Positions 28,785 to 36,928 of a stretch of DNA of 64,000 bases are shown here, in pieces. Source of the DNA: Oscillospiraceae bacterium (lineage in GTDB: Bacteria; Bacillota; Clostridia; Oscillospirales; Acutalibacteraceae); the NCBI GenBank assembly GCA_015065545.1, contig SVQA01000004.1, positions 118,098 to 182,097 of the forward strand. Direction: 5' to 3'. A program made the position numbers and the translations under genes. Position 1 is the stretch's first letter; each line of letters begins with the position of its first letter. Under the pieces are notes generated by a model. The model ran no database searches and was not told the DNA's origin. It saw nothing but the letters and a program-made list of their open reading frames with translations.

Positions 28785-28959
28785 GTGAAATCGTTCGCGA
28801 ACGCTCACGGTGAAATCAAAGGCTTACGCCTTTGGTGAAATATTTTGCTAAAGCAAAATGTGAAATTAAATCCACCCACCGCCGCAGCGATTTCACACGA
28901 GCGAAGTGAGTATTTCACGTTGCGGAGCAATATTTCACCCACCCGAAAGGGTGGATTTA
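28785..28959. repeat. GTGAAAT array with 25-bp period and interleaved mini-palindromes
   Basis: GTGAAAT occurs at 28785, 28810, 28835 and 28860, exactly 25 bp apart. Its reverse complement ATTTCAC occurs at 28890, 28912 and 28932. Spacers are short palindromes: CGTTCGCGAACG, AAAGGC-GCCTTT, ATTTTGCT-AGCAAAAT, and TTGC-GCAA. TAAATCCACCC (28867-28877) has an inverted partner GGGTGGATTTA (28949-28959). It is non-coding, next to the tRNA-Tyr terminator. It is not a CRISPR, because the repeats are 7 bp and the spacers are self-complementary. It is possibly a mobile, highly folded intergenic element. Confidence 0.75.
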
Positions 28960-28963
28960 GTTG

Positions 28964-28995
28964 AAAAACCGACTTGTCGAAACAAGTCGGTTTTT
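28964..28995. terminator. Bidirectional terminator after tRNA-Tyr
   Basis: AAAAACCGACTTGT and ACAAGTCGGTTTTT flank a CGAA loop, giving a long perfect stem with T-runs on both strands. On the minus strand it closes the tRNA-Thr/tRNA-Tyr transcript. Confidence 0.85.
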
Positions 28996-28996
28996 C

Positions 28997-29081
28997 TGGT
29001 GGGAGAAGGTGGATTCGAACCACCGAAGTCACTGACAACAGATTTACAGTCTGCCCCCTTTGGCCGCTCGGGAATTCTCCC
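28997..29081 (-). tRNA. tRNA-Tyr (anticodon GTA)
   Basis: 85-nt class II tRNA with a long variable arm. The acceptor GGGAGAA pairs with TTCTCCC, the anticodon loop is CTGTAAA (anticodon GTA), the T-loop is TTCGAAT, and CCA is encoded. Confidence 0.95.
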
Positions 29082-29116
29082 ATATGAAAGACCTGCCTAT
29101 AAGACAGGTCTTTGTT

Positions 29117-29192
29117 TGGAGCTGGTGGACGGACTTGAACCCCCGACCTGCTGATTACAAATCAGCTGCTCTACCAACTGAGCTACACCAGC
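29117..29192 (-). tRNA. tRNA-Thr (anticodon TGT)
   Basis: 76-nt cloverleaf. The acceptor GCTGGTG pairs with CACCAGC, the anticodon stem CTGAT/ATCAG carries loop TTTGTAA (anticodon TGT), T-loop TTCAAGT, CCA encoded. A hairpin (GACCTG/CAGGTC, 29089-29113) separates it from the downstream tRNA-Tyr and may guide processing. Confidence 0.95.
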
Positions 29193-29209
29193 ACGAAAAG
29201 TGCTCATTT

Positions 29210-29238
29210 AATATAACACAGTAAAATAGTCTTGTCAA
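29210..29238 (-). promoter_or_regulatory. Promoter of the tRNA-Thr/tRNA-Tyr unit
   Basis: Minus strand TTGACA (complement of 29233-29238), 17-bp spacer, TATATT (complement of 29210-29215), placed 17 bp before the tRNA-Thr 5' end. Confidence 0.8.
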
Positions 29239-29398
29239 CACTTTTTTGATAATTTTTTAAATTTTTTTTGCAAATTTTTTTATTTTTCTTCTATTGTTTT
29301 TCTTTTTAAGTTATAGTATCATTACTCTCATAGGCAGTTGTTTTCGATTAAAACAGCGATTCAGACTTAATGATTTTATTTTGAAGGAGGTGTTACGG

Positions 29399-31306
29399 TT
29401 GGCGGTACTGAGTATAAGAGGTCTTTCGATGAGTTTTGTGGAGAGAACTCTTTTTTCGGATGTGAGCTTTGATATTGAAAAACGAGATAAAATGGGATTT
29501 ATCGGCAGAAACGGTACCGGCAAATCCACACTCTTTAAAATAATTACAGGTGAAATTGACAAAACAGGCGGAGATGTTTTTCTTCAGGGCGGTGCCAAGG
29601 TAGGATATATGCGTCAGCATGCCTGCACAGACCCCGAGCGTTCTGTGTTTGATGAACTCAAACTTGTGTTTTTGCCTCTTATAGAGATGGAGAAAGAGAT
29701 AGAACACCTTACTTCTCTTATTGATAAGGGAGCAGGGGATATGGATGTTCTTATTACAAAACAGACTGCTCTTATTGATAAGTTTAATCTTGAGGGCGGA
29801 CTTACATACAAAAGCCGTACTCGCTCCGCACTTCTGGGACTTGGATTTACTGAGGAGGATTTTGGCAGGAATGTAGGTTCTCTTTCAGGCGGTCAGGCAT
29901 CAAAGCTTTCTCTTGCGAAGCTTCTTTTGTCGGGAGCGGATTTGCTTTTGCTGGATGAGCCTACAAACCATCTTGATATAAATGCTGTCAGATGGCTGGA
30001 GGGCTTTATTAAAGATTTTCCGGGTGCTGCACTTATCATAAGCCATGACCGATATTTCCTTGATGCTGTTACCAACAAAACTATTGAGCTTGAGCACAAA
30101 AAGATTCAGTGCTATGAGGGCAATTACACAGTATTTATGGAGAAAAAAGCCCATGAGCTTGAGGCGGCAAGACGGCTTTATGAAAAAGAGAGCCGCGAAA
30201 TAAAGCGAATCGAAGGTATTGTTGAGCAGCAGAAGCGATGGGGCAGAGAGCATAATTTTATAACTGCCGCCAGCAAGCAGAAGGAAGCTGACCGCATAAA
30301 AGAGCGACTGGTGAAGCCCGAGAGCGAAGAAAGCTCAATAAAGCTTAAGTTTGAACCCGGAAGAGAAAGCGGCAACGATGTGCTTATCTGCCGCAATATT
30401 TCAAAGTCATTTGGGGATAATAAGATTCTTAACAATATAAATATGCATATCCGCAAGGGCGAAAGGGTCTTTGTGGTGGGTGCAAACGGCTGTGGCAAAA
30501 CCACACTCTTTAAAATCCTTTGCGGTGAATACGAGGCATCATTCGATGAACTTACCTTCGGTGCAAGGGTGGATGTGGGATATTTTGACCAGATGCAAGC
30601 TGACCTTAATCCAAAAAATGATGCTTTTTCTGAGATAAGCGATGCTTATCCTAAAATGAATAACACACAGATTCGGTCATCTTTAGGTGCTTTTCTTATT
30701 AAAGGTGACGATGTATTTAAGCCGATTTCTGCTTTGAGCGGCGGTGAGCGGGCAAGAATTTCTCTTCTGAAGCTTGTGCTGTCAGGGGCTAACTTCTTCC
30801 TTTTGGACGAGCCTACAAACCACCTTGATGCTCCCTCTAGAGAAGCTTTGGAAGGAACTCTCTCCGACTACGAAGGCACAATGCTTATCATAAGCCATGA
30901 CCGATACTTTATAAATAAACTTGCAGACAGAATCATAGAGATTACTCCCGAGGGTGTTCGGGAATATCTGGGAAATTATGATTATTATTTAGAGAAAACA
31001 GCTTCAGATACCGACTCGGCAAGGCTTACTGTTTTGGGCAGAGAGGAAGAAGCAAAGCCGAAGGTGAATGACTATAAGCTCAGAAAAGAGGAGCAGGCAA
31101 GAGAGCGAAAACGCAAAAACGACTTAAAGAAGGTTGAAGAGCGTATTGAGGCTCTTGACGAAGAAATAAAAGCTTTGGAAACAGAGCTTCAAAGTGAAGA
31201 GGTAACCTCGGACTACGAAAAACTCTTAAGCCTTACTTCAAAGCTTGAAGAACTGCAAAAACAGCAGGCGGAGCTTTTTGAGCTTTGGGAGGAACTGGCT
31301 GAGTAG
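29399..31306 (+). CDS. ABC-F family ATP-binding protein
   Basis: 635 residues with two ABC cassettes and no membrane domain. First cassette: GRNGTGKST (36-44), LSGGQASK, LLLDEPTNHLD. Second cassette: GANGCGKTT (about 361), LSGGERARIS, FLLDEPTNHLD. The inter-domain linker is basic, and a charged coiled-coil tail covers about residues 555-635. ABC-F proteins act on the ribosome. The subtype (housekeeping or antibiotic-target protection) cannot be told. The frame is open to 29294, but TTG 29399 is chosen because AAGGAGG lies 8 nt before it and the MAVLSIRGLSMSF start is family-like. Confidence 0.9.
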   Translation: MAVLSIRGLSMSFVERTLFSDVSFDIEKRDKMGFIGRNGTGKSTLFKIITGEIDKTGGDVFLQGGAKVGYMRQHACTDPERSVFDELKLVFLPLIEMEKEIEHLTSLIDKGAGDMDVLITKQTALIDKFNLEGGLTYKSRTRSALLGLGFTEEDFGRNVGSLSGGQASKLSLAKLLLSGADLLLLDEPTNHLDINAVRWLEGFIKDFPGAALIISHDRYFLDAVTNKTIELEHKKIQCYEGNYTVFMEKKAHELEAARRLYEKESREIKRIEGIVEQQKRWGREHNFITAASKQKEADRIKERLVKPESEESSIKLKFEPGRESGNDVLICRNISKSFGDNKILNNINMHIRKGERVFVVGANGCGKTTLFKILCGEYEASFDELTFGARVDVGYFDQMQADLNPKNDAFSEISDAYPKMNNTQIRSSLGAFLIKGDDVFKPISALSGGERARISLLKLVLSGANFFLLDEPTNHLDAPSREALEGTLSDYEGTMLIISHDRYFINKLADRIIEITPEGVREYLGNYDYYLEKTASDTDSARLTVLGREEEAKPKVNDYKLRKEEQARERKRKNDLKKVEERIEALDEEIKALETELQSEEVTSDYEKLLSLTSKLEELQKQQAELFELWEELAE

Positions 31307-31380
31307 TTTCTCCTTTTGGTTGACAAGTCTCTACTTTTAGATTATTATTTTTATAACCGATATTCATTGGAGGATGTATT

Positions 31381-32226
31381 ATGAAAAACAGAATTTTAGC
31401 TTTGATTTTTGCACTTTTACTTATATTAACAGTTTTCTGCGGTTGCAAAAAGGTTGAAAACAACCCCGCAGGTGCGGTTAATGTGCCCAACAGCGAAAAG
31501 CCCGTTGACGCAAAGGTACAGGTTATCGCAGACAGCATAAATATCTGGAAGTTCGACAAAACCGCTTACGAGGGCACACAGGCGCTTTACGATTACTGTG
31601 TAACCGACCTTGACCAGAATGGTCAGTTTGAGCTTATTACGGTTGTTAATGTTCCTAAGGTTGGCGTTGTTAATGCTTACGACACAGTAGTTAAGTATTA
31701 CGAGCTTAATAAGGACTTCAGTGCTTTGCTGACTCTTGAGCGTGTAGCCGACAGTGAGTCTCAGCCCCAGCCTGACCTTTGTACAATTGTTGAGAATGTA
31801 AATGCCAAGGATACCGATACCTGTGCTTGCTTTAAAGACGAGGAAACAGGTCGTTACTACTATGTGTTTGCCGATAAATCCGTAGATTTTAACGAGGACG
31901 GCACCAAGAGTGAGCATTACAGCAAGGTAGCAATCTCAATCTTTGAGGGCAAGGCTTACGAAGAAACCCTTGCAACCTACAGTATTTTAAGGGAAAAGGG
32001 CAAGGATGCTCTTGAGGTTTACACCGACGGCGAGGGAAACGAGATTACCCTTGAGGAGTTTGAGGGTATAGAGGATACAAGATTTGAAGGCCTGAAGAAA
32101 ATGAAGGTAACATTTGGCTGGCAGGGATGCTCAGAGTCTAACTTTGATAAGGAACTCAATCCTGCAAGCAATATATTTATCAAGAAGCTTTCCGATTCTT
32201 TCTATGATTTCAAGATAAACGAATAA
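31381..32226 (+). CDS. Putative lipoprotein (281 aa)
   Basis: Secreted lipoprotein. It has an N-terminal KNR, a hydrophobic stretch and a lipobox ending FCGC (Cys about 22), then a mature domain with acidic, repeat-free sequence (DLDQNGQFELITVVNVPKVG, YYYVFADKSVDFNEDG). The DxDxNG stretches resemble calcium loops but are not a dockerin pair. No family is recognised. GGAGG lies 8 nt before the ATG. Its own terminator follows. Confidence 0.8.
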   Translation: MKNRILALIFALLLILTVFCGCKKVENNPAGAVNVPNSEKPVDAKVQVIADSINIWKFDKTAYEGTQALYDYCVTDLDQNGQFELITVVNVPKVGVVNAYDTVVKYYELNKDFSALLTLERVADSESQPQPDLCTIVENVNAKDTDTCACFKDEETGRYYYVFADKSVDFNEDGTKSEHYSKVAISIFEGKAYEETLATYSILREKGKDALEVYTDGEGNEITLEEFEGIEDTRFEGLKKMKVTFGWQGCSESNFDKELNPASNIFIKKLSDSFYDFKINE

Positions 32227-32235
32227 TTTTTAGCT

Positions 32236-32264
32236 GCACCCTGCTTTTGCAGGGTGCTTTTTGC
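32236..32264 (+). terminator. Terminator of the lipoprotein gene
   Basis: GCACCCTGC pairs with GCAGGGTGC around TTTT, followed by TTTTT. Confidence 0.9.
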
Positions 32265-32265
32265 T

Positions 32266-32466
32266 ATATCGGATAGGTGTAAATTATGATATTACAGAGA
32301 GGGAAATATTGTTGACAAATTACGTCTACTGTGATTGAATTGAGCTTAGGGAAGATGCGGATTTTATAGAAAAACGAATTAAAATTTTCTGTGAGGTTTT
32401 AGTTGCTTACTTCGTCTAATAGTTGAAAAGGTAAATATACCTTGTATTTTAGTAAGGAGTGATTTT
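32266..32466 (+). repeat. Duplicated 200-bp leader, copy 1
   Basis: Aligns without net gaps to 33557-33757 (offset 1291 bp). The last roughly 120 bp, from TTAGGGAAGATGCGG to the ribosome site, are identical. About a dozen substitutions lie in the first 80 bp. The repeat stops exactly at the start codons of two different dockerin proteins. Confidence 0.85.
32312..32340 (+). promoter_or_regulatory. Promoter of dockerin gene 1
   Basis: TTGACA (32312-32317), 17-bp spacer, TTGAAT (32335-32340). The -10 is weaker than in the second copy of the leader (TAGAAT). The 5' UTR is about 120 nt. Confidence 0.55.
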
Positions 32467-33492
32467 ATGAAAAAACTTTTAGCACTTTTTTTAATGCTTG
32501 CAATGCTTATGTGTTGCACAGTGCCGGTATCGGCTGTTGAATCTCAAAAGATTTCAAAGGAATCTCTTGAGATTATCGAAAACGCGGCTGATGATGAACC
32601 TATCACTATTATTTTATGCCTGGAATTTGAAAAAGAGTTTTACAACAATATGGGCTATGTGGTAGCAAAGGGCTATGACACCGAAAAATACTATACAGAC
32701 CCTGAGTATAAAGCACAGTGCGACAAAGAGTGGCGTGCCTATGTTGATGAGTTTAAAGCACAGAATCTTAAAGAGATGATGGAATTATATCACGAAGTAT
32801 TCGGCGACGATACAGAAAATCTTCTTGAGTGCCTTGATTTAGGCAGAACTATGATGATAAAAGCCACTAAGTCAGAGATTTATATGGCTGCAGAATTTCC
32901 TGTAGTCAGCTTTCTTTACGTGTATAATGAATCAGAAAGTGAAGATACTACTGCGTCAGATTCAGTGAGCCTTTTGTTAAAAGAAGCATTTTTAAAATAC
33001 GAAGGTTTCGCATCTAACAATGAAGCAAGAGACGAAATGCAGATTTATTACTATGGTACTGCAGGTGACTATTATGTTTTTCGTCCGAATAAGATTTCCC
33101 CTTCACTTATGACTGAACAGAGAATCGGAGATTATCTGTTTTCCTACGGAGCTATTGCGGGAAATGAAAGCGAAAACCCAGTAGGACTTTATGTTGCGGA
33201 TAAAGACGGAAATGTAGAAATTCTCAAAGCTGCCTTTGAAAATGGTCTTGTTGATATTAGCAAGATTGCACAGATTGTACCTTATTGTCAGCTCTTTGGT
33301 GATGCAGACGGCGATGGTACACTGACAATACGCGATGCAACATATATTCAGAAGATGGTAGCAGGACTTGCAACCACTTTTGAAGGTCGTGAGATAATAA
33401 CTTCAACCTCTCCTGATGATATGAACGAAGACGGAGTGGTGAATGTCAAAGACGCAACCGCAATACAGAAATATATTGCAGGAATTGAATAA
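32467..33492 (+). CDS. Secreted dockerin-domain protein (341 aa)
   Basis: Signal peptide at about 1-24 (MKKLLALFLMLAMLMCC, cleavage after VSA). The central region of about 240 residues belongs to no family I recognise. A C-terminal type I dockerin has two calcium-loop/helix repeats: GDADGDGTLTIRDATYIQKM and DMNEDGVVNVKDATAIQKYI. Dockerins bind cohesin modules, so the protein is probably attached to a surface complex; a cohesin protein is encoded at 61917. No catalytic motif is seen. AGTAAGGAGTG precedes the ATG. Confidence 0.85.
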   Translation: MKKLLALFLMLAMLMCCTVPVSAVESQKISKESLEIIENAADDEPITIILCLEFEKEFYNNMGYVVAKGYDTEKYYTDPEYKAQCDKEWRAYVDEFKAQNLKEMMELYHEVFGDDTENLLECLDLGRTMMIKATKSEIYMAAEFPVVSFLYVYNESESEDTTASDSVSLLLKEAFLKYEGFASNNEARDEMQIYYYGTAGDYYVFRPNKISPSLMTEQRIGDYLFSYGAIAGNESENPVGLYVADKDGNVEILKAAFENGLVDISKIAQIVPYCQLFGDADGDGTLTIRDATYIQKMVAGLATTFEGREIITSTSPDDMNEDGVVNVKDATAIQKYIAGIE

Positions 33493-33510
33493 TTTAAAAT
33501 AAAATATAAT

Positions 33511-33558
33511 CAATACGGCACCCTGTCCGATTTTTCGGGCAGGGTGCCGTATTGTTAT
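33511..33558 (+). terminator. Terminator of dockerin gene 1
   Basis: CAATACGGCACCCTG pairs with CAGGGTGCCGTATTG, a 15-bp stem around a CCGA-TTTT-TCGG inner hairpin. Confidence 0.8.
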
Positions 33559-33757
33559 CTCGGATAGGTGTAAATTATAATATTACAGAGAGGTGAATAT
33601 CGTTGACAAACAACGTCTACTGCGATAGAATTGAACTTAGGGAAGATGCGGATTTTATAGAAAAACGAATTAAAATTTTCTGTGAGGTTTTAGTTGCTTA
33701 CTTCGTCTAATAGTTGAAAAGGTAAATATACCTTGTATTTTAGTAAGGAGTGATTTT
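33557..33757 (+). repeat. Duplicated 200-bp leader, copy 2
   Basis: Second copy of the leader found at 32266-32466, again ending at the start codon of a dockerin gene. A 35-codon frame opening at TTG 33603 is intact in this copy but broken by TGA in copy 1, so it is probably not a gene. Confidence 0.85.
33603..33631 (+). promoter_or_regulatory. Promoter of dockerin gene 2
   Basis: TTGACA (33603-33608), 17-bp spacer, TAGAAT (33626-33631), at the same place in the duplicated leader as in copy 1. Confidence 0.65.
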
Positions 33758-34477
33758 ATGAAGAAAATATTATGTATGGTATTGATTGCCGTTATGCTTA
33801 TGAGTGTATGTTTAATAACTATATCGGCAGAAGTTGTTGCAGAAAACTCGGGGGAAACTATCAATACCCCTCCAACGTCAACTGCCGATGAAGCTGATAA
33901 TTGGCTGTTTTTTCAGCTTTTCAGTGATAGATTCGCATACCCTGAAGATCGTGATCCCGTAGCTTTTTACGAAGAACTGTATTATCACTATGATGAAAAC
34001 GGAAACGTTGAATGGGCTTTGATATATGGAGGCAAAACTTTACACGAACCTTGGAATATGAAATGCTGTGCAGTATTAGAGGATCGTGTAATCCGAGATC
34101 CACACAAGATAATCGGAGTATTTTCTTGTGACTACGGAATTTACGACGTAAATAAACAAGACTTCTTTGATATTGGAACCGCCATGGAAGACGAAAAATA
34201 TCATGACGAGATTTATGCATATCTTAACGAGAACAACATAGGCGAAATTATCGGCGATATGGATAATGACCGAAAACTCACCGTTAAAGATGCAACCTAT
34301 ATTCAGAAGTGCCTGGCAAATATCATCGAATTTCCCGAATCGGATGCAGTCAGTGCTGATTTCTGGTACACCGAAGGCTACGGTCATTTAGCATATATTT
34401 CTGACTTTAACCGCGACGACGTAAGAAACATCAAGGACGCTACCGCAATTCAGAAATATTTAGCAGGAGTTGAATAA
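33758..34477 (+). CDS. Secreted dockerin-domain protein (239 aa)
   Basis: Signal peptide at about 1-23 (MKKILCMVLIAVMLMSV, cleavage near ISA). The central region has no recognised fold. The C-terminal type I dockerin has repeats GDMDNDRKLTVKDATYIQKC and DFNRDDVRNIKDATAIQKYL; the second loop is less canonical. The N-terminal and middle parts differ from the preceding dockerin protein although the leaders are nearly identical, suggesting regulatory-region duplication or exchange of the coding module. Also likely a cohesin client. Confidence 0.82.
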   Translation: MKKILCMVLIAVMLMSVCLITISAEVVAENSGETINTPPTSTADEADNWLFFQLFSDRFAYPEDRDPVAFYEELYYHYDENGNVEWALIYGGKTLHEPWNMKCCAVLEDRVIRDPHKIIGVFSCDYGIYDVNKQDFFDIGTAMEDEKYHDEIYAYLNENNIGEIIGDMDNDRKLTVKDATYIQKCLANIIEFPESDAVSADFWYTEGYGHLAYISDFNRDDVRNIKDATAIQKYLAGVE

Positions 34478-34501
34478 TTTAGAATAATATTTAAGCAGTA
34501 C

Positions 34502-34537
34502 GCACCCTGTCCAAAGTTTCGGGCAGGGTGTTTTTCA
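34502..34537 (+). terminator. Terminator of dockerin gene 2
   Basis: CACCCTG pairs with CAGGGTG around an inner CC/GG extension, followed by TTTTT. Confidence 0.85.
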
Positions 34538-34611
34538 CCTTTTCTCGGCTTTTACATAGTATAGACAAGGGGATGTCCCCTGAAAATAAAAGTAAATGAA
34601 AGGTGAAAATC

Positions 34612-35463
34612 TTGGCAACGATTCTTAATAATTCAGCAACCCTGACCTATAATTCGGGTGATAATACAGGCTCTGCGGCTTCAAATGTAGTGTCTACCAG
34701 CCTTCTTGACAGTTACAGCATTACAGCGGTAAAAAATTCTGCAAACGATTCCTTCAGACCCTCTGAGAATATAACCTACCTTGTTACAGTAACAAACACA
34801 GGTACACAGCCTCTCACATCTGTAGAGATAACAGATGACTTGGGCGGCGGTGCTTCAACACTTCTTGCTTATGTGGCAAACAGTGCTTTGGTTGTAGATG
34901 GCAGCAATGTGACTGCGGTAACTCCCACAAGCACGAATCCCCTTGTGATTCCTCTTGTGAATACCCTCCAGAGCGGAGAAAGTGTAACTGTTGTTTATGT
35001 TGCACAGGTAAGTGCTGCAATTGCTGACACGGTAGAGACAATAACAAATACTGCTACTGCCTCTGCAACTCAGGGCGGTGCAGGAGCTATCATAACATCA
35101 GAGCCCACAAGTGTTACCATAACCCGTGAGGACTTTGCACAGATTGATATTGTAAAGTCGGTGGATAAAGCAGTAATCTCTTCCGGAGATACACTGACCT
35201 ACACCTTTGTCATCGAAAACTCCGGTAATATTCCTGCAACAAATGTGGTAATTACGGATACTCTTCCCGAAGGCTTTGCAATAACCTCAATTGAAAGTGA
35301 AACTGACGGCGTTGTAACAGTATATGATGCAACGGATTATACTGTTGATGCAAATAATACTCTCGTTCTGCCCGTAGGCGAAAAAACAATTACAGTACCC
35401 GCAAGGGACGAAAGCGGTAACGGTGTGGTAACAGTTACAATTACAGGCACAGTTACAGGCTGA
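34612..35463 (+). CDS. DUF11-repeat protein (283 aa)
   Basis: Two or more DUF11 (TIGR01451-type) beta-sandwich repeats: SYSITAVKNSANDSF with YLVTVTNTGTQPLTSVEITD, and IDIVKSVDKAVISSGDTLTY with VVITDTLPEGFAI. It has no signal peptide, membrane anchor or dockerin. Short DUF11 proteins starting MATILNNSATLTY are widespread in Clostridia, but their role is not defined. Start TTG 34612 is chosen because AAAGGTG lies 6 nt before it; the GTG at 34603 overlaps that ribosome site. AT codon use is normal for the window. Confidence 0.8.
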   Translation: MATILNNSATLTYNSGDNTGSAASNVVSTSLLDSYSITAVKNSANDSFRPSENITYLVTVTNTGTQPLTSVEITDDLGGGASTLLAYVANSALVVDGSNVTAVTPTSTNPLVIPLVNTLQSGESVTVVYVAQVSAAIADTVETITNTATASATQGGAGAIITSEPTSVTITREDFAQIDIVKSVDKAVISSGDTLTYTFVIENSGNIPATNVVITDTLPEGFAITSIESETDGVVTVYDATDYTVDANNTLVLPVGEKTITVPARDESGNGVVTVTITGTVTG

Positions 35464-35488
35464 TATTAAAAGAATAACTTAGAAAATC

Positions 35489-35530
35489 GACGGCAGTCAC
35501 ATTCGTTTGTGGCTGCTGTCTGCTTTTGTC
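35489..35530 (+). terminator. Terminator of the DUF11 gene
   Basis: GAC-GCAG-CACA pairs with TGTG-CTGC-GTC around TTCGTT with two wobble positions, followed by TGCTTTTG. Confidence 0.65.
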
Positions 35531-35563
35531 TGAAGCTAAAGCATCTGTGTTAAAAGAAAAAAG

Positions 35564-35592
35564 TTGATTTGTGTTGAAAAAAGTTATATAAT
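35564..35592 (+). promoter_or_regulatory. Promoter of the activase gene pair
   Basis: TTGATT (35564-35569), 17-bp spacer, TATAAT (35587-35592). Confidence 0.7.
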
Positions 35593-35683
35593 ATAAAATT
35601 GTTATCTTATTATAGCAAGAAGATTTCGATGTTGAAAATATCAACATTTTATCTCACTTTTTTCGGAAACAGGGGTGGAAACA

Positions 35684-36928
35684 ATGTCCGAAATCGACTT
35701 TACCAAAGAGATGAAAAAGGAATACACCATACTTGCACCGGATATATTCCCGACACACATGGAGCTTCTTTCAGAGCTCTTCCGTATGTACGGATATAAC
35801 CTTAAGGTGCTTAAGTATGAGGGTAAAAAGGTTATAGACACAGGACTTAAATATCTTCACAACGATATGTGCTATCCTGCAATATGCTCCATAGGTCAGC
35901 AGCTTTATGCCCTTACCTGCGGAGATTTTGACCCGCATAAGTGTGCTCTCATTCAGTTTCAGACAGGTGGCGGATGCCGAGCTTCCAACTATATCTGGCT
36001 GCTGAGAAAAGCTCTTAAAAATATGGATATGGAGTATGTGCCCGTAATTTCTCTGAGCTTTGCCGGACTTGAAAAATACAGCGGATTCAAGATTACTCTG
36101 CCTATGGTTTATAAGGCGGCAATGGCACTTGTTTACGGCGATATGCTTCTTCTGCTAAAAAACCAGACAGCGCCCTATGAAGTAAATAAGGGCGATACAA
36201 GAAAAGTTGTGGATAAGTGGATAAAAGAGCTTACTGACCAGTTCAGACATAATAAGGGCTTGAGAGTTAAGGCTTTAAAGAAAAATTTGTCTGCAATTGC
36301 ACAGGATTTCCACAATATCGAACGAGAAAAAAGAGATAAAATCAAGGTTGGTATAGTTGGCGAAATTTATGTGAAATACTCATCCTTCGGCAATAACGGA
36401 CTTGAAAAATTCCTTGATACTCAGGACTGTGAGTATATGCTTCCCGGAGTGCTTGGATTTTTCCAGTACTGCTTCTCCAATATGGAAACTGACTATAACT
36501 ACTATGGCGGCAGTAAGTTTGTACGCTCTGCAGGTAAATTCGCAGAGGGTATTGCAAGCAAGGTAGAAAAATATATGGCAGAAGCCCTTGAGCCTTTTGA
36601 CTTTGTTGTGCCGTCTTCTTTTGAAGATAAGAAAAAGGCAGTAGGAAAGGTTATCGACCGAGGCGTAAAAATGGGCGAGGGTTGGCTTCTTCCTGCAGAA
36701 ATTATCGAACTTATTGAGCATGGCTACAATAACATCATCTGTGCTCAGCCCTTCGGTTGTCTGCCTAACCATATTGTTGGCAAGGGTGTTATCAGAAGAC
36801 TCCGTGAGCTTTATCCGGATGCCAATATTTTCCCAATAGATTACGATGCGGGTGCATCCAAAGTAAATCAGGAAAACCGCATAAAACTTATGCTTTCGGT
36901 GGCAAGAGAGGAAGTGGAGCATAGATGA
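35684..36928 (+). CDS. Acyl-CoA dehydratase activase-related protein, HgdB/D-like C-terminal part
   Basis: 414 residues. It corresponds to the C-terminal part of the large (about 1400 aa) CoA-dehydratase activase-related proteins of Firmicutes. Cysteines in HNDMCYPAICSIGQ and GGGCRASNYIWLLRKAL, and CAQPFGCLPNHIVGKG, are candidates for a 2-hydroxyacyl-CoA-dehydratase-like iron-sulfur site. ATG 35684 follows AGGGGTGG by 5 nt. It overlaps the next gene by 4 nt (ATGA). Substrate and pathway are unknown; no dehydratase subunits are adjacent. Confidence 0.82.
   Translation: MSEIDFTKEMKKEYTILAPDIFPTHMELLSELFRMYGYNLKVLKYEGKKVIDTGLKYLHNDMCYPAICSIGQQLYALTCGDFDPHKCALIQFQTGGGCRASNYIWLLRKALKNMDMEYVPVISLSFAGLEKYSGFKITLPMVYKAAMALVYGDMLLLLKNQTAPYEVNKGDTRKVVDKWIKELTDQFRHNKGLRVKALKKNLSAIAQDFHNIEREKRDKIKVGIVGEIYVKYSSFGNNGLEKFLDTQDCEYMLPGVLGFFQYCFSNMETDYNYYGGSKFVRSAGKFAEGIASKVEKYMAEALEPFDFVVPSSFEDKKKAVGKVIDRGVKMGEGWLLPAEIIELIEHGYNNIICAQPFGCLPNHIVGKGVIRRLRELYPDANIFPIDYDAGASKVNQENRIKLMLSVAREEVEHR

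Noticed and set aside
28785..28959. CRISPR array
   Set aside because: Repeats are only 7 bp, spacers are palindromic and direction flips midway; no cas genes nearby.
28805..29154. Frames over the tRNA-Tyr/tRNA-Thr region on both strands
   Set aside because: They are translations of tRNA genes and of the GTGAAAT array, without ribosome sites.
33603..33710. 35-codon open frame from TTG in the dockerin leader
   Set aside because: Its start is the -35 box of a good promoter and the frame is broken by TGA in the sister copy.
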